Source: Bifidobacterium choloepi
GTDB lineage: Bacteria; Actinomycetota; Actinomycetes; Actinomycetales; Bifidobacteriaceae
Assembly (NCBI RefSeq): GCF_010667615.1
Contig: NZ_VYSG01000001.1
Span: 186,001-250,000 of the forward strand
DNA: 64,000 nt
Direction: 5' to 3'
Shown: one piece after another, positions 35,829 through 45,174 of the stretch
How the letters are laid out: each line of letters begins with the position of its first letter
Numbering within the stretch: position 1 is the stretch's first letter
Notes under the pieces: model-generated
What the model was told of the DNA's origin: nothing
Databases searched by the model: none
What the model saw: the letters and a program-made list of their open reading frames with translations, nothing else
Made by a program: the position numbers and the translations under genes

Positions 35829-37004
35829 CTAGACAAAGAGGTTCTGCAAATGAAAAGCCTTCAACTGTTCTAAAAGTAACATTCGCTTCCGATGAAGGAC
35901 AATAAGGTTATCAAGAACCTTGAAGAGTTTGCCTATGCTCCGTTGCTCATCCCTATCGAGCGGAACAGCAAAATTAGCTTGACTGACAAGAGACCAATCC
36001 GCTCTCGGCATTTTCGACCCTGAAGAAATATTAGCCAAGGAATCAAACTGATTTCCGCTGATAAGTCTATAAAGGAATGCTGGCTCAACATCCTTGGCTC
36101 TTAAAACCCAGAAATCTCCTACTGCTACACCTTCAAATGTGGCATGAAGCCAGTTATGCAAATAGGGACGCAACTTCCCGTATAAGATGTCTTCATATTG
36201 AAAATGAATTCCCTCCTTCTCTTGCCCTAACTCAGAAGTAGCTTTATTAAGCTCTCCGGATCCTGAAATAATATCTTCATATTCAACACGCGGCAGAGTC
36301 GATTTGACGAGTCTTTCACTAACTCTGGAAGCAAGCTGCCCCAGCTTACGTTGCTCCCAAGGAGCGGCGAATTCTTTGAAACGCAGCTGTTGGGAGAGAA
36401 TAGCCTGCAGGAAGAACTGTTTTTTCTGCTTGAGGAGGTCGAGCTTACGCTGATGAAGGGTGATAACTTCATCCAAAAGCTGTAGCATCTGACCAATGCG
36501 TTGCTGCTCTGCGTCGGAGGGAAGATCCACTTCCAATCCTTTTATAATCTGCCCTGATAAGTTTCCTTGGCCACCTTGAAGATATGTTGAGATGATAGCC
36601 TTTTTGCTCTTCAGCAACCATTGAAGGAGATACTCTCTCTTAACCTTTGAAATGGGTAGAATTGCAAGAACAGCTTGATTGATGGCTCCTTCTACCTTAC
36701 TGATCCCAACCTCTCCACTTGTCGCCCCATAAAGAGCATATAGAATATCTCCCTTGGCGACCATACGGGCAGATGAATTGCCCAGCCCTTCTTTTGTTAG
36801 ATAAAGCTCCGTGGAATCCGAGTTGATTTCGGCAGACCTTATGAAGGGGATTGACCCGCCGTAGTATTCTGTTTTCCCCACCGTGGGAGTTCCTCCAGAA
36901 TAGGTTTCAGCAATCTCAGAAAGCTTACGCTGTTCCCAAGGATCAGTGAACCCCTTGAAACGTAGCTCTGGTACCAGTTTCTTGTTCTCGTCATTCTTCG
37001 ACAT
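35829..37004 (-). CDS. hsdS: Type I restriction-modification specificity subunit HsdS (expressed copy)
   Basis: 391 aa. Two TRDs (about 27-170 and 225-370) are separated by the conserved coiled helix LHQRKLDLLKQKKQFFLQAIL followed by SQQLRF, and the protein ends with a second such helix (LHRKRMLLLEQLKAFHLQNLF). Each TRD reads one half of a bipartite DNA target and docks HsdM. I choose the ATG at 37004, with GAGGTG 6 nt upstream. It is the last gene of hsdR-hsdM-hsdS, 51 nt after hsdM. Its 3' end faces the silent cassette, and inverted repeats inside it allow replacement of either or both TRDs. Confidence 0.94.
   Translation of the reverse strand: MSKNDENKKLVPELRFKGFTDPWEQRKLSEIAETYSGGTPTVGKTEYYGGSIPFIRSAEINSDSTELYLTKEGLGNSSARMVAKGDILYALYGATSGEVGISKVEGAINQAVLAILPISKVKREYLLQWLLKSKKAIISTYLQGGQGNLSGQIIKGLEVDLPSDAEQQRIGQMLQLLDEVITLHQRKLDLLKQKKQFFLQAILSQQLRFKEFAAPWEQRKLGQLASRVSERLVKSTLPRVEYEDIISGSGELNKATSELGQEKEGIHFQYEDILYGKLRPYLHNWLHATFEGVAVGDFWVLRAKDVEPAFLYRLISGNQFDSLANISSGSKMPRADWSLVSQANFAVPLDRDEQRSIGKLFKVLDNLIVLHRKRMLLLEQLKAFHLQNLFV
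36364..36458 (-). repeat. 95-bp inverted repeat, copy in the expressed hsdS
   Basis: Partner of 35,181-35,275. Inversion between the two would flip about 1.1 kb containing both second TRDs and C-terminal tails. Confidence 0.92.
36924..36938 (-). repeat. 15-bp inverted repeat, copy near the expressed hsdS start
   Basis: Partner of 34,701-34,715. Inversion here would flip about 2.2 kb and swap both TRDs while leaving the hsdS start and first residues in place. Confidence 0.9.
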
Positions 37005-37055
37005 CGTCATCACCTCAAAAGATTCGTTACGTTTACCATCAACAAGACACGGCCG

Positions 37056-38696
37056 TCACAGCAGATGATCGTTCTTGTGCTTCTCCGGATCGGTCCAGAC
37101 CAGATCGGCGATCATGGCTTCGAACTGGGCAGTCAGATCGGCGATTTCCTTGTCGACTTCAGCGAGCTGACGGTTCACCTCGTTGATGTCGATCGGCTCT
37201 TCTTCTTCGAACGTGTCGACGTATCGCGGAATGTTGAGGTTGTAGTCGTTCTCCTTGATTTCGTCGAGCGTGGCCACATGGGCATACTTCTCGACGTCTT
37301 CGCGAGCGCCGTATGTCTTGATGATCTTGTCGATGTCTTCTTCGCGGAGATGATTGCGGTTCTTGTTCTTTTCGAAGTCCTTGGAGGCGTCAATGAACAG
37401 GACGTCCGTGTTCGTGCGGTTCTTGGCGAAGACGAGCACGACCGTGGGGATGCCGGTTGAGTAGAAGAGGTTGGCGGGCAGGCCGATGACGGCGTCGAGG
37501 TAGTTCTTGTCGATGATGGCCTTGCGGATGGTTCCTTCGGCGGCTCCACGGAAGAGGACGCCGTGTGGCAGGACGATGGCCATGCGGCCGGTGTCTTTCA
37601 GGTGGTAGAGGCCGTGTTCCACGAAGGCGTAGTCGGCCTTGGTCTTCGGTGCGAGCTTGCCGTAGTCCTTGAAGCGGGGATCCTTCATCTTGCTTGCATT
37701 GTTGTCCCAGTGCTGGGAGTATGGCGGGTTGGCGACGACGCCGTCGAACAGGAGCGGGTAGTCGATGCCGTTGGTGTCGGCACTGTCCGGCCAGTCCATT
37801 TCGAGGGTGTCCGCGTTGCGCAGTGTCATTCGGTCGTAGCGGACGCTGTGCATCATGAGGTTCATTCGTGCCAGGTTGAAGGTGGTGCTGTTGAGTTCCT
37901 GACCGTAGAATTGCACGATTGGCTTGTTGCCGTCGATTTGGGGCATTTCGGATTCGACGGTGAGCAGTAGCGAACCCGATCCCATGGTTGGGTCGTAGAC
38001 GGAGAATTCGTCGGCTACTTCCCTGTCTTTCTCGCGTCCGTAGCTGACGAGCTTGGCGAGGATGCGCGAGACTTCGTGCGGCGTGTAGAATTCTCCGGCC
38101 TTCTTGCCGGAGTTGCCGGCGAATTCCGCGATGAGGTATTCGTAGACGTCTCCGAGGATGTCGTGGCCGTTGTCGTCGATGAACTGGATGCCGTTGATCT
38201 TGTCCATCAGAGTTGCCAGGCTCTTGGCGCGTTCGTTGGTGTTGTTGCCAAGCTTGGAGTCGTTGAGGTTGATGTCGTCGAAGACGTGCGAGAAGTCTGC
38301 TTCGGCGTTCTTGTTGAGTTGCGTGTTCCGGTTGAAGCGGATGAGCATCTCCTGGAAGTCTTCGGGCTTGAGTGTCTGGTTCTGGATTTTTCCGATGAGA
38401 GATTCCCATGTGTATTCGGGGTCGATGGCGTAGCCGAGTTCGTCGCTGAGGTTTTCGCGCCAGTCATCGAGTTCCTCGCCGGTCGCTTCCCGGACATAGG
38501 CGGCGTTGACCGTTTCACTGTCCCGCACGTCGAGCAGGCCGCTGTCGACAAGATAGTGTTCCTGATATTCGGAGAGGTACCGGTAGAAGATGAAGCCGAG
38601 AATGTAGTTCTGGTACATGGAAGCGTCCATCTTGCCTCGCAGGGCGTTTGCCATGTCCCAAAGCTGCGATGTCAATTGCTTCGCGGAACCCGCCAT
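37056..38696 (-). CDS. hsdM: Type I restriction-modification DNA methyltransferase HsdM
   Basis: 546 aa, typical for HsdM. Adds methyl groups from SAM to adenine in the recognition sequence set by HsdS. An N-terminal helical domain (LTSQLWDMANALRGKMDASM followed by YQNYILGFIFYRYLSE) precedes the catalytic domain with GEFYTPHEVSRILAKLV, SAM-binding motif I DPTMGSGSLL (about 235-244) and catalytic motif IV NPPYS (about 323-327), typical of N6-adenine methylases. It is 97 nt downstream of hsdR and 51 nt upstream of hsdS on the same strand, consistent with one operon. Confidence 0.97.
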   Translation of the reverse strand: MAGSAKQLTSQLWDMANALRGKMDASMYQNYILGFIFYRYLSEYQEHYLVDSGLLDVRDSETVNAAYVREATGEELDDWRENLSDELGYAIDPEYTWESLIGKIQNQTLKPEDFQEMLIRFNRNTQLNKNAEADFSHVFDDINLNDSKLGNNTNERAKSLATLMDKINGIQFIDDNGHDILGDVYEYLIAEFAGNSGKKAGEFYTPHEVSRILAKLVSYGREKDREVADEFSVYDPTMGSGSLLLTVESEMPQIDGNKPIVQFYGQELNSTTFNLARMNLMMHSVRYDRMTLRNADTLEMDWPDSADTNGIDYPLLFDGVVANPPYSQHWDNNASKMKDPRFKDYGKLAPKTKADYAFVEHGLYHLKDTGRMAIVLPHGVLFRGAAEGTIRKAIIDKNYLDAVIGLPANLFYSTGIPTVVLVFAKNRTNTDVLFIDASKDFEKNKNRNHLREEDIDKIIKTYGAREDVEKYAHVATLDEIKENDYNLNIPRYVDTFEEEEPIDINEVNRQLAEVDKEIADLTAQFEAMIADLVWTDPEKHKNDHLL

Positions 38697-38793
38697 TGTC
38701 TGTACTCCTTCGCATATCCGAACTTACGCTCAGTCTAGGCGTAAGCTTAGCGGTTTCATCTTCGTTACGCCTTTTGCCTGATCATCGGCGATT

Positions 38794-41700
38794 TTATTCG
38801 CCGTAGTGGTTGACAATGTAGTCGGCGAATTCGCGGAAGGCCTTTTTCAGGCTGGTGTTGTACTTGATCTTGGATAGCTTGCGAATGTCTTCGTCCGCGG
38901 CGTCTTCCTTGTAGTATTTCTGGGCTTCCGTTACCAGGTCGGTGAGTTCGTTGCCGAGGTTAGTGTCGTCGTCTCCGACAACATGGCGTTCCAGCATCTT
39001 GTCGATCAGGAAATTCGCGGTGACGATGTCCACCAGTCCCCACTTTTCCTTGAATTTGAGGATGGCGCGGCGTCGGCTCTGGCCCGCTACGTTGCGAACG
39101 ATTTCCGGAACATCATCGGCCTCGACGGGATAGGAGACGTCATCGAGTTCCATGCTGCCGTCGACAATGCCCGAAGCGACGGCCTTGTACTGTTCCGCCT
39201 GCTTGCGGTCGGGAAGCTGGTCGATGGCACGAACCACGCGCTGGAAGGCGTTTTCTGTATTCTCGTCATCGCCACTGTGTTTGCAGTTGATGAGTGCGGC
39301 AAGCAGTTCGTTGATGTAGTCGTAGTTGATTTCCACTTCGGCGATGTGCTGGACCGAGAAGTCCAAGTCGACGGGAAGGTCTTCTTCGCCGGAGCGTTCC
39401 TGTATGCGACGCTTGACGTCAAGGACATAGCCATACACGCGATGTTCGTCATCTGCCGTCAATCCGAGTTGTTCCAGCAGGAGCTCGGGTCGGTCATAGT
39501 CGTAGGAATCATCTTCCTTCAATTTGCCGACGAGACCGTTATACCGAGCGTACTCGGTGAGGAGTTTCTGCTGTGCCGCTTCGCTCGGAGGAATCTGCGT
39601 GAAATTGTCGGTCAGCTCGGCAAGAGACTCGACGACTTCCCTGGCCTCGTCGACAAGAACAGCATGGTCCTTGGCGAGCAGACCTTCGTCCTTGAGTGCT
39701 TCGCCAATAGTGCCCTGCACCAAGGCCGAATCACGGTTGGCATATACCGCGAGCGCGGCGTCCATGAGTTTCTTGGAGGTTTGTGGCCAGCGGTAGTTGA
39801 CGATGCGTCCGTTGGGCTTGTCGTCGAAGTTGTCGATTCGGTTGGTGCGCGAGTAGGCCTGGATAAGGTTGGCGCCGGAGAGGGTGCGGTCGACGTAGAG
39901 GGTGTTGACCATCTTGGCGTCGAAACCGGTCAGGAGCTGGTCGATGACGATGCAGATGTCGAGTTTCTCGCCTTCGGCTTCGCCCTTGAGTCGCTGGGTG
40001 ACGTCGGAGAAGTACTGGTCGACGGTGGTGTCGTCGAATGCAGTGCCGAAGGTGGCGTTGTAGGTTTCGATGGCGCGGCGTAGTCCGTTGTTCTTGGCGA
40101 CCATGGAGTCACTGTTGTCGGTGGCATAGGAGAAGGTGACGGCGACGTTGAGGGGTCGTTTGCCTTCGTCGATGAGTTGCTGGTTGCGTTTCTGGAATTC
40201 ATCGAAGTACATCATGGCCATGTTGGCGGAGGGTTTGCCGCCGCCGACGTGGGTGGTGAGCATGGCGCTGTAGCGTCCGTCGTGGGAGCGGTTGCGCCAG
40301 TGCTTGAGAATATCGTCGACGACGGCCTTGACGTGGTCGTGGTTGTCGTCGTAGATGCCGGAGTCGATGTAGTCGTCGACTTCGTCAGGACTCATGCGGG
40401 CGATCTTGTGTTCGATGCGGTTGTCGTCCCAGTCCGGATAGCGACGCTTGATGAGTTCGGGCAGGAGCTGTTCCTTGATGTCGTCTTCGTCGATGGTGTT
40501 TTCGAAGTCGACCTTGAAGCCGAGGACGTTGCGGTCGGCGATGGCTTCTCGGATGGTGTAGGCGTGGATGAGGTCGCCGAAGACTCCATGGGTCATGTCG
40601 CCGTCGAATACCGGTGTGCCAGTGTAGCCGACCCATGCGGATTGCGGGAAGGCATGCTTGATCTGTTCCATCATCGGACCGTTGGTCGACCGGTGGGCTT
40701 CGTCGACGATGAAGACAATGTTCTGATCGGGTGCCTTGAAGTTCTTGCGGGAGACGAGGCGGGACAGTTTCTGGATGGAGGTGACGATGATGGAGTTGGC
40801 CTTGAGGCGACTCTTGAGTTTTCTGGCCAGTTCTCCGGTGTTGTTGGTGTCGACGATGACTCCTTCGCCGTTTTCCTCGCTGGTGTCTGGATCGTAGGCC
40901 TGATACTTTTCGTAGGTCTGGTCGGTGAGGGCGATGCGGTCGACGACGAAGACGACCTTGTCGACGTTGGGCAGGCGGGAGGCGAGCCATGCCGTCTTGA
41001 AGCTGCTGATGGTCTTGCCCGAGCCGGTGGTGTGCCACACGTAGCCGACTTCCTGATTGCCACCGACACCGAAGACATGGGTGCGCAGCTTGTCGATGAC
41101 GCGACGGGTGGCATACACCTGATAGGGCCGCATGACCATGAGGTTCCTGTGATGCGGATCGCTGTCGAGGATCATGTAGTTGGTGGCCATCTGGTGTGCC
41201 ATGGGAATGGACAGCATCAGGTTGCAGAATTCCTTCCAGTCCGAGACCGGCTTGCTGTCGTGTTCACGCTGCCAGCGGAAGGCGAAGGCGAGGTTGAAAT
41301 TCTCGGCGGTCGTGTTGGCCATGTACCGGGCCATGTGCGGTGTCATGCCGACGAAGATCTGTACCGTCGAGTAGATCTCGGAGAAGGCGCCGACCTGTAT
41401 GTACTGGTGGATCTGGTTGAGTGCTTCGATGGCGTCGTGGCCATCGAATTTTTCCTCGATGTGAATGATCGGCAGGCCGTTGATAAGCAGGGTGGTATCG
41501 AACCTGCTGTCCTTGCGCCCGGCCTGCACGTGCGGGCGCTGGATCTGGTTGACGATCTGGTAGACGGTGTTGCCGGCGCCGACCTGATCCTGGTCGAAGA
41601 CCGTGAGGAAAGCATGGCCGTTAGGAGCGGCGTCATTGGGTTCATCCCTCTCGATTTCGACCTGGGTGACGCCGTTCATGCCGTAGATCCAGCGTCCGGC

Positions 41701-41931
41701 ATCATATGGTGTCTTGAGACTGCTGATTACTGTCTTGATCTGTGCGAATTCATTGTCGGTGAGGGGTTGGCCGCCGAGCTTGTCCGCATTGTTGCGGTTG
41801 AGGATGGTCCGGAAGTTGTTCCACAGTCCGTCGATGGTCTTGATGCCTGGCTCATATCGCCACTGCTTGGTTCCGCCAATCGACTCGAGATAGTGGATCA
41901 GTTCCTCTTCGAACTCCGCTTCGTTTTTCAT
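38794..41931 (-). CDS. hsdR: Type I restriction endonuclease/translocase subunit HsdR
   Basis: 1,045 aa. Cuts DNA far from unmethylated sites after ATP-driven translocation. The N-terminal PD-(D/E)XK nuclease has D145 (DTTLLINGLP) and E159-x-K161 (HIEEKFDG); the SF2 motor has motif I TTGSGKT (about 301-307), DEAH (about 410-413) and GYTGTPVFDG; later motifs include IDQLLTGFDAKMVNTLYVDR and a RTNRID segment. All key residues are present. I choose the ATG at 41931 (AAGGGG upstream) over an in-frame reading 72 nt longer. It is the first gene of hsdRMS. Confidence 0.97.
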   Translation of the reverse strand: MKNEAEFEEELIHYLESIGGTKQWRYEPGIKTIDGLWNNFRTILNRNNADKLGGQPLTDNEFAQIKTVISSLKTPYDAGRWIYGMNGVTQVEIERDEPNDAAPNGHAFLTVFDQDQVGAGNTVYQIVNQIQRPHVQAGRKDSRFDTTLLINGLPIIHIEEKFDGHDAIEALNQIHQYIQVGAFSEIYSTVQIFVGMTPHMARYMANTTAENFNLAFAFRWQREHDSKPVSDWKEFCNLMLSIPMAHQMATNYMILDSDPHHRNLMVMRPYQVYATRRVIDKLRTHVFGVGGNQEVGYVWHTTGSGKTISSFKTAWLASRLPNVDKVVFVVDRIALTDQTYEKYQAYDPDTSEENGEGVIVDTNNTGELARKLKSRLKANSIIVTSIQKLSRLVSRKNFKAPDQNIVFIVDEAHRSTNGPMMEQIKHAFPQSAWVGYTGTPVFDGDMTHGVFGDLIHAYTIREAIADRNVLGFKVDFENTIDEDDIKEQLLPELIKRRYPDWDDNRIEHKIARMSPDEVDDYIDSGIYDDNHDHVKAVVDDILKHWRNRSHDGRYSAMLTTHVGGGKPSANMAMMYFDEFQKRNQQLIDEGKRPLNVAVTFSYATDNSDSMVAKNNGLRRAIETYNATFGTAFDDTTVDQYFSDVTQRLKGEAEGEKLDICIVIDQLLTGFDAKMVNTLYVDRTLSGANLIQAYSRTNRIDNFDDKPNGRIVNYRWPQTSKKLMDAALAVYANRDSALVQGTIGEALKDEGLLAKDHAVLVDEAREVVESLAELTDNFTQIPPSEAAQQKLLTEYARYNGLVGKLKEDDSYDYDRPELLLEQLGLTADDEHRVYGYVLDVKRRIQERSGEEDLPVDLDFSVQHIAEVEINYDYINELLAALINCKHSGDDENTENAFQRVVRAIDQLPDRKQAEQYKAVASGIVDGSMELDDVSYPVEADDVPEIVRNVAGQSRRRAILKFKEKWGLVDIVTANFLIDKMLERHVVGDDDTNLGNELTDLVTEAQKYYKEDAADEDIRKLSKIKYNTSLKKAFREFADYIVNHYGE

Positions 41932-42203
41932 GCCATCCCCTTGTCCTGGATTCACGCTCCATTTAAGCACGAATCGTTCATCATCATCCTCGTCATAATT
42001 CAAATAATCCCCGGCTTTCTAGAGCAGGATCAAATTGCGTAACCGAATCGTGCCAGCCATCAATACCCCAATTCAGCCTTTCACTGATCTTTCTTTTCAT
42101 GCACGGCAAGACATACGTATCGTTCCAGTTGGAACGCAACGGCAGACTCGACGCTTCAGTTCGGCGACCGGAAACGTTCCGGAAAGAGGGTTCGAACTTC
42201 ATC

Positions 42204-43301
42204 ATGACCTCATCCGACACCAATCCAGACCAGCAACCGATTTCCGGCGACGGGACGGATCGTCAACCCGACATCAGCGAACAACCGACGCAACAATACG
42301 TCCGGCCAACGCAGCCGCAGCAATACCGGCAGCCAGCCCACGCTCCGCAGCTGACCATCCAGCAGCAACCTGTTCGTCAGCAGTATCCGCAGCAGCCGTA
42401 CCGGCAGTCTCCATACCAGCAGCAGTATCGGCAACCGTACGGCCAGCCCGGCGTGCCGATGGGTAACGTGCCGCCGACACAGGGCATGCCACCAATGCAG
42501 CAGCTACCGGATACCAGCAGCCTGCCACCGACCAATCCGATCGGACTTGATTTCATCTTCACGCTGGCCGGCGCCATCCTGGCGACGATCGCCATGTTCG
42601 TGCCGGTCGAGGAATACACGTCAGGCTACGGCAGCTATTCCTATTCGTATTCCCTCGCCGACATGCTCGGCGCCATATGGCCGCTGACGCTGCTCATCAT
42701 CATTCCGATCGGCTGCGCCATCGTCGCCGTGTTCGGCATGCTGCAGCGCCGCCAGATGTTCGCGCCGATCTGCTCGGCCATCGCGGCGGTCTTCTTCGGC
42801 TTCCTGCTATCCCTCGCCGTCGTCGAGATCCGCACGAGCAGCGGCTCGACGTACGGTTTCGGCATGTTCCTGCTCGTCATCGGCACCGGCTGCCTGATTG
42901 CCGGCACCGCCCTGTTCTGCCAGCAGGAAGAGCAGCTACGCCGCGAGCGCTTCGATTCCTATGCCGACGAGGTCCGTCATGCGCTGGAGGAACAGCGGCT
43001 TCGCAACGGTGACGATTCGCCCGTCACCGACGCCGACCTTGCCCCGTATCTCAAGTCGAAGAGCAAGCTGATCGCCGGCTTCACCGGCCTGTTCCTCGGT
43101 GCGTTCGGCATCCACAACTTCTACCGCGGCCGCCGGATTCGCGCGTTCATCCAGCTCGGCATTACCGTTGTCGGCGCGGCGACGATCATCGCGCCGGTCG
43201 CGATGGGCATCTGGGGGTTCGTCGAGGGTGCCGCGATCATGTGCTCCCGGCCCGGTTCCTCCTGGCATCGTGACGCCCGCGGCATCGAGCTGCACGACTG
43301 A
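42204..43301 (+). CDS. TM2-domain membrane protein with Gln/Pro-rich N-terminus (copy 1)
   Basis: 365 aa. A low-complexity Gln/Pro/Tyr-rich cytoplasmic tail (about 1-110) leads to four predicted membrane helices (about 112-240), a charged linker (HALEEQRLRNGDDSPVTDADLAPYLKSKSK), and a C-terminal TM2 domain (KLIAGFTGLFLGAFGIHNFY followed by RGRRIRAFIQL and a second helix). TM2 domains are widespread and their function is unknown. A close relative lies at 47,876-49,273 and shares the whole layout, including the linker (DADLAPYLKxKSK) and the terminal RGIExHD. The ribosome site is distant (GAAAGAGGG 13 nt upstream). Confidence 0.87.
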   Translation: MTSSDTNPDQQPISGDGTDRQPDISEQPTQQYVRPTQPQQYRQPAHAPQLTIQQQPVRQQYPQQPYRQSPYQQQYRQPYGQPGVPMGNVPPTQGMPPMQQLPDTSSLPPTNPIGLDFIFTLAGAILATIAMFVPVEEYTSGYGSYSYSYSLADMLGAIWPLTLLIIIPIGCAIVAVFGMLQRRQMFAPICSAIAAVFFGFLLSLAVVEIRTSSGSTYGFGMFLLVIGTGCLIAGTALFCQQEEQLRRERFDSYADEVRHALEEQRLRNGDDSPVTDADLAPYLKSKSKLIAGFTGLFLGAFGIHNFYRGRRIRAFIQLGITVVGAATIIAPVAMGIWGFVEGAAIMCSRPGSSWHRDARGIELHD

Positions 43302-43631
43302 GAGATTCCTACAATCCCTCGCACATAAGACCAAACGCCGGATTTAAAGTGCCCATGCATTAGTAAAAAACATCAAAAAGATTGTTTTTGCTAGTGTATG
43401 AGCACTTTTGACAACGAGAGACGGATCGGAAATCGACCTTGCAGACTTGTCGCTAGACAGCGAATGAACGAGACAACTCGTGGATGACGGCTTTGGTCTT
43501 TTCTCTAAGCCAACCATGTCTCCATGATGAAAAGAACACGGCAAAAATAACGACAACATCGCTTTTTTATTCTTTACCACCTTGGTGCTCCTAGAAAGGA
43601 ATGCAAATAACAAAGAGAGAAGGAGGAACCC
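43302..43631. other. AT-rich intergenic region with an imperfect inverted repeat
   Basis: No gene is supported; a minus-strand open frame here has no ribosome site and unusual composition. It contains the imperfect hairpin at 43,346-43,408 and a promoter region for the 61-aa membrane protein. Confidence 0.45.
43346..43408. repeat. Imperfect 29-bp inverted repeat
   Basis: Arms 43,346-43,374 and 43,380-43,408 pair with about 23 of 29 positions matched, ending in AAAGTGC / GCACTTT. It sits 44 bp after a TM2 gene and could be its terminator, or a small AT-rich insertion. Confidence 0.55.
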
Positions 43632-43817
43632 ATGGGTTGGGTATGGGTTGTCATTGCCGTTATTCTGCTTGGTGTTGGCGGCTGGTATGCGCACGAGTAC
43701 GCGCTCGACAGGAAGGCCGCGAAGCTCTCCAAGGGCAACGACGAGGATCGACAGCTGGCGAAGGACATGCAGGACATTGCCCGCAAGATCGACGAAGGCA
43801 AGTATCTGTATCGCTGA
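43632..43817 (+). CDS. Small single-pass membrane protein (61 aa)
   Basis: MGWVWVVIAVILLGVGGWYA is one membrane helix (about 3-19) followed by a charged amphipathic cytoplasmic part (HEYALDRKAAKLSKGNDEDRQLAKDMQDIARKI). A strong GGAGGAACCC ribosome site precedes the ATG, which supports translation. No family is recognised. Neighbours are a TM2 gene upstream and a SIMPL-domain gene downstream on the same strand, neither close enough for coupling. Confidence 0.78.
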   Translation: MGWVWVVIAVILLGVGGWYAHEYALDRKAAKLSKGNDEDRQLAKDMQDIARKIDEGKYLYR

Positions 43818-44062
43818 GACCGTTGAGACAAAACAGGCTCCTTCCCAAGCTCGCGTATGGCGAATCTCACGTGTGGCGGGAAAAGTCATAGCTGCGCCTT
43901 TTCCATGCAGTAATGCAACGGAAAATACTGAAGAGCGTTGTCGCGATGCCGGTGCGTCGATGCCGGTGCGTCTCCATTGAATCGGGCTGGACGATTGGCT
44001 TCCGGAAGAGATGCGAAGGGTAGAATCATCTTCTTTTATTGAGTTGAGCAAAGGAGCGAAGC

Positions 44063-44734
44063 ATGACAGACAATCGCATGATCACGGTCAAGGGCGTTGC
44101 GAAGCTGACACTACCGCCGGACGAGACCGCCGTAAGAATCGGACTGACAGGCACCGACGCCGACTATCGGTGCACGGTCGAACAATCCGCCGAGGATTTT
44201 CAAGAGGTCAGGGAAGCATTGGAGGCGCTGGGATTCGGGAACGACGATCTCAAGACGACGCGGTTCGACATCAGCCCGAAGCGCGAACAGGTTCGCGGCG
44301 ACGATCACGAGTGGAAATGGGAGCAGACAGGATTCCAATACCGGCATGATGCAGTCCTCGTATTCAATATCGACAACGAGAAACTGGGACAGGTACTCCA
44401 TGCACTGTCACAGTGCGAATCCCATCCGGCAATCGATGTCGATTTCGGCCTGCATGACGAGGGAACCGCCAAGGACCTGCTGATCACAACAGCTGTTCAC
44501 GATGCCGCTCGCAAGGCGCAGGCGCTCGCGAAGGCCGCCGACGTGACGCTGGGCGAGATTGCCGACATCGAATACAGCTGGACTGATATCGAGTTCAGGA
44601 GCACGCTCATGTCCTACGATTCCGTGCCGGCGGCAGCCGAATGCTTCGATGCGCCGCACCTGCTGGACATGGATATCACGCCGGACGACATCAAGGTCTC
44701 CGATTCCGTAGTCGTCAGGTGGAGGATCGAATAA
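44063..44734 (+). CDS. SIMPL-domain (DUF541) protein
   Basis: 223 aa. The SIMPL/DUF541 pattern is visible: MITVKGVAKLTLPPDETAVR near the N-terminus (the ITVxGxGxxxxxPDxA segment), a middle LEALGFGNDDLKTTRFDISP (GI..DIxT..ysI.P), QYRHDAVLVFNIDN, then KDLLITTAVHDAARKAQALAKAADVTLGEI. Members are usually exported, but there is no signal peptide here, so this one is cytoplasmic. AAGGAG lies 8 nt before the ATG. The family's function is poorly defined; some members are linked to stress responses. Monocistronic. Confidence 0.87.
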   Translation: MTDNRMITVKGVAKLTLPPDETAVRIGLTGTDADYRCTVEQSAEDFQEVREALEALGFGNDDLKTTRFDISPKREQVRGDDHEWKWEQTGFQYRHDAVLVFNIDNEKLGQVLHALSQCESHPAIDVDFGLHDEGTAKDLLITTAVHDAARKAQALAKAADVTLGEIADIEYSWTDIEFRSTLMSYDSVPAAAECFDAPHLLDMDITPDDIKVSDSVVVRWRIE

Positions 44735-44789
44735 TCTGGCATGTCGCAATTCCGTGGTGCGACCACGGCATTGTGACATGTTGATGGAA

Positions 44790-45083
44790 TCATTCGCAGG
44801 CGATGCCGTCATTGTCGCGGTCGAGGGCGCTGCGGTAGCCGGGATCGCCGCGGTAGAGCGGGGCGACGCCTGCTTCGCGGGCGACGGTGCAGTTCTTGTA
44901 GTAGACATCGCCGGATGAATCGTTCGACGTTGAAGAGCCAGAGCTCGACGACCCGGACGATCCGGAGGACCCCGACGAATTCGAAGTCCCCAATGAGTCC
45001 GGCGAAGACGAGGACGACGAACCCGACGTGCCGGCCGCACCGGTCACGTTCGCCGGGTCCACGGCACCGTCGTCAGCCGGCAC
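44790..45083 (-). pseudogene. Excalibur-domain fragment without a signal peptide
   Basis: 97 codons: a Ser/Gly-rich linker (about 14-58) and a C-terminal excalibur calcium-binding domain (YYKNCTVAREAGVAPLYRGD then YRSALDRDNDGIACE) with the DxDxDG loop and two cysteines. Excalibur domains normally end exported or cell-wall proteins, but here the frame opens at a GTG just after an in-frame stop (TAG at 45,087-45,089) with no signal peptide, membrane helix or ribosome site. I read it as the surviving C-terminal part of a larger secreted protein; an unusual cytoplasmic mini-protein is less likely. Confidence 0.6.
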
Positions 45084-45113
45084 GGTCTAGGCGGGGCAGG
45101 ACGCGAGGATGTT

Positions 45114-45158
45114 ACGTGCTTATGGAGAATCGGCGCCCTTCACCCTCCATAAGCACGT
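45114..45158. repeat. Hairpin 1 of a pair (14-bp arms)
   Basis: Arms ACGTGCTTATGGAG and CTCCATAAGCACGT with a 17-nt loop. The core CTTATGGA/TCCATAAG is shared with the next hairpin 17 bp on. Neither has a U-tract. Confidence 0.8.
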
Positions 45159-45174
45159 GAATGGCAGGCGAAAC

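Noticed and set aside
43344-44051. 235-codon minus-strand open frame
   Set aside because: Overlaps the better supported 61-aa gene antisense, has no ribosome site and no recognisable domain.
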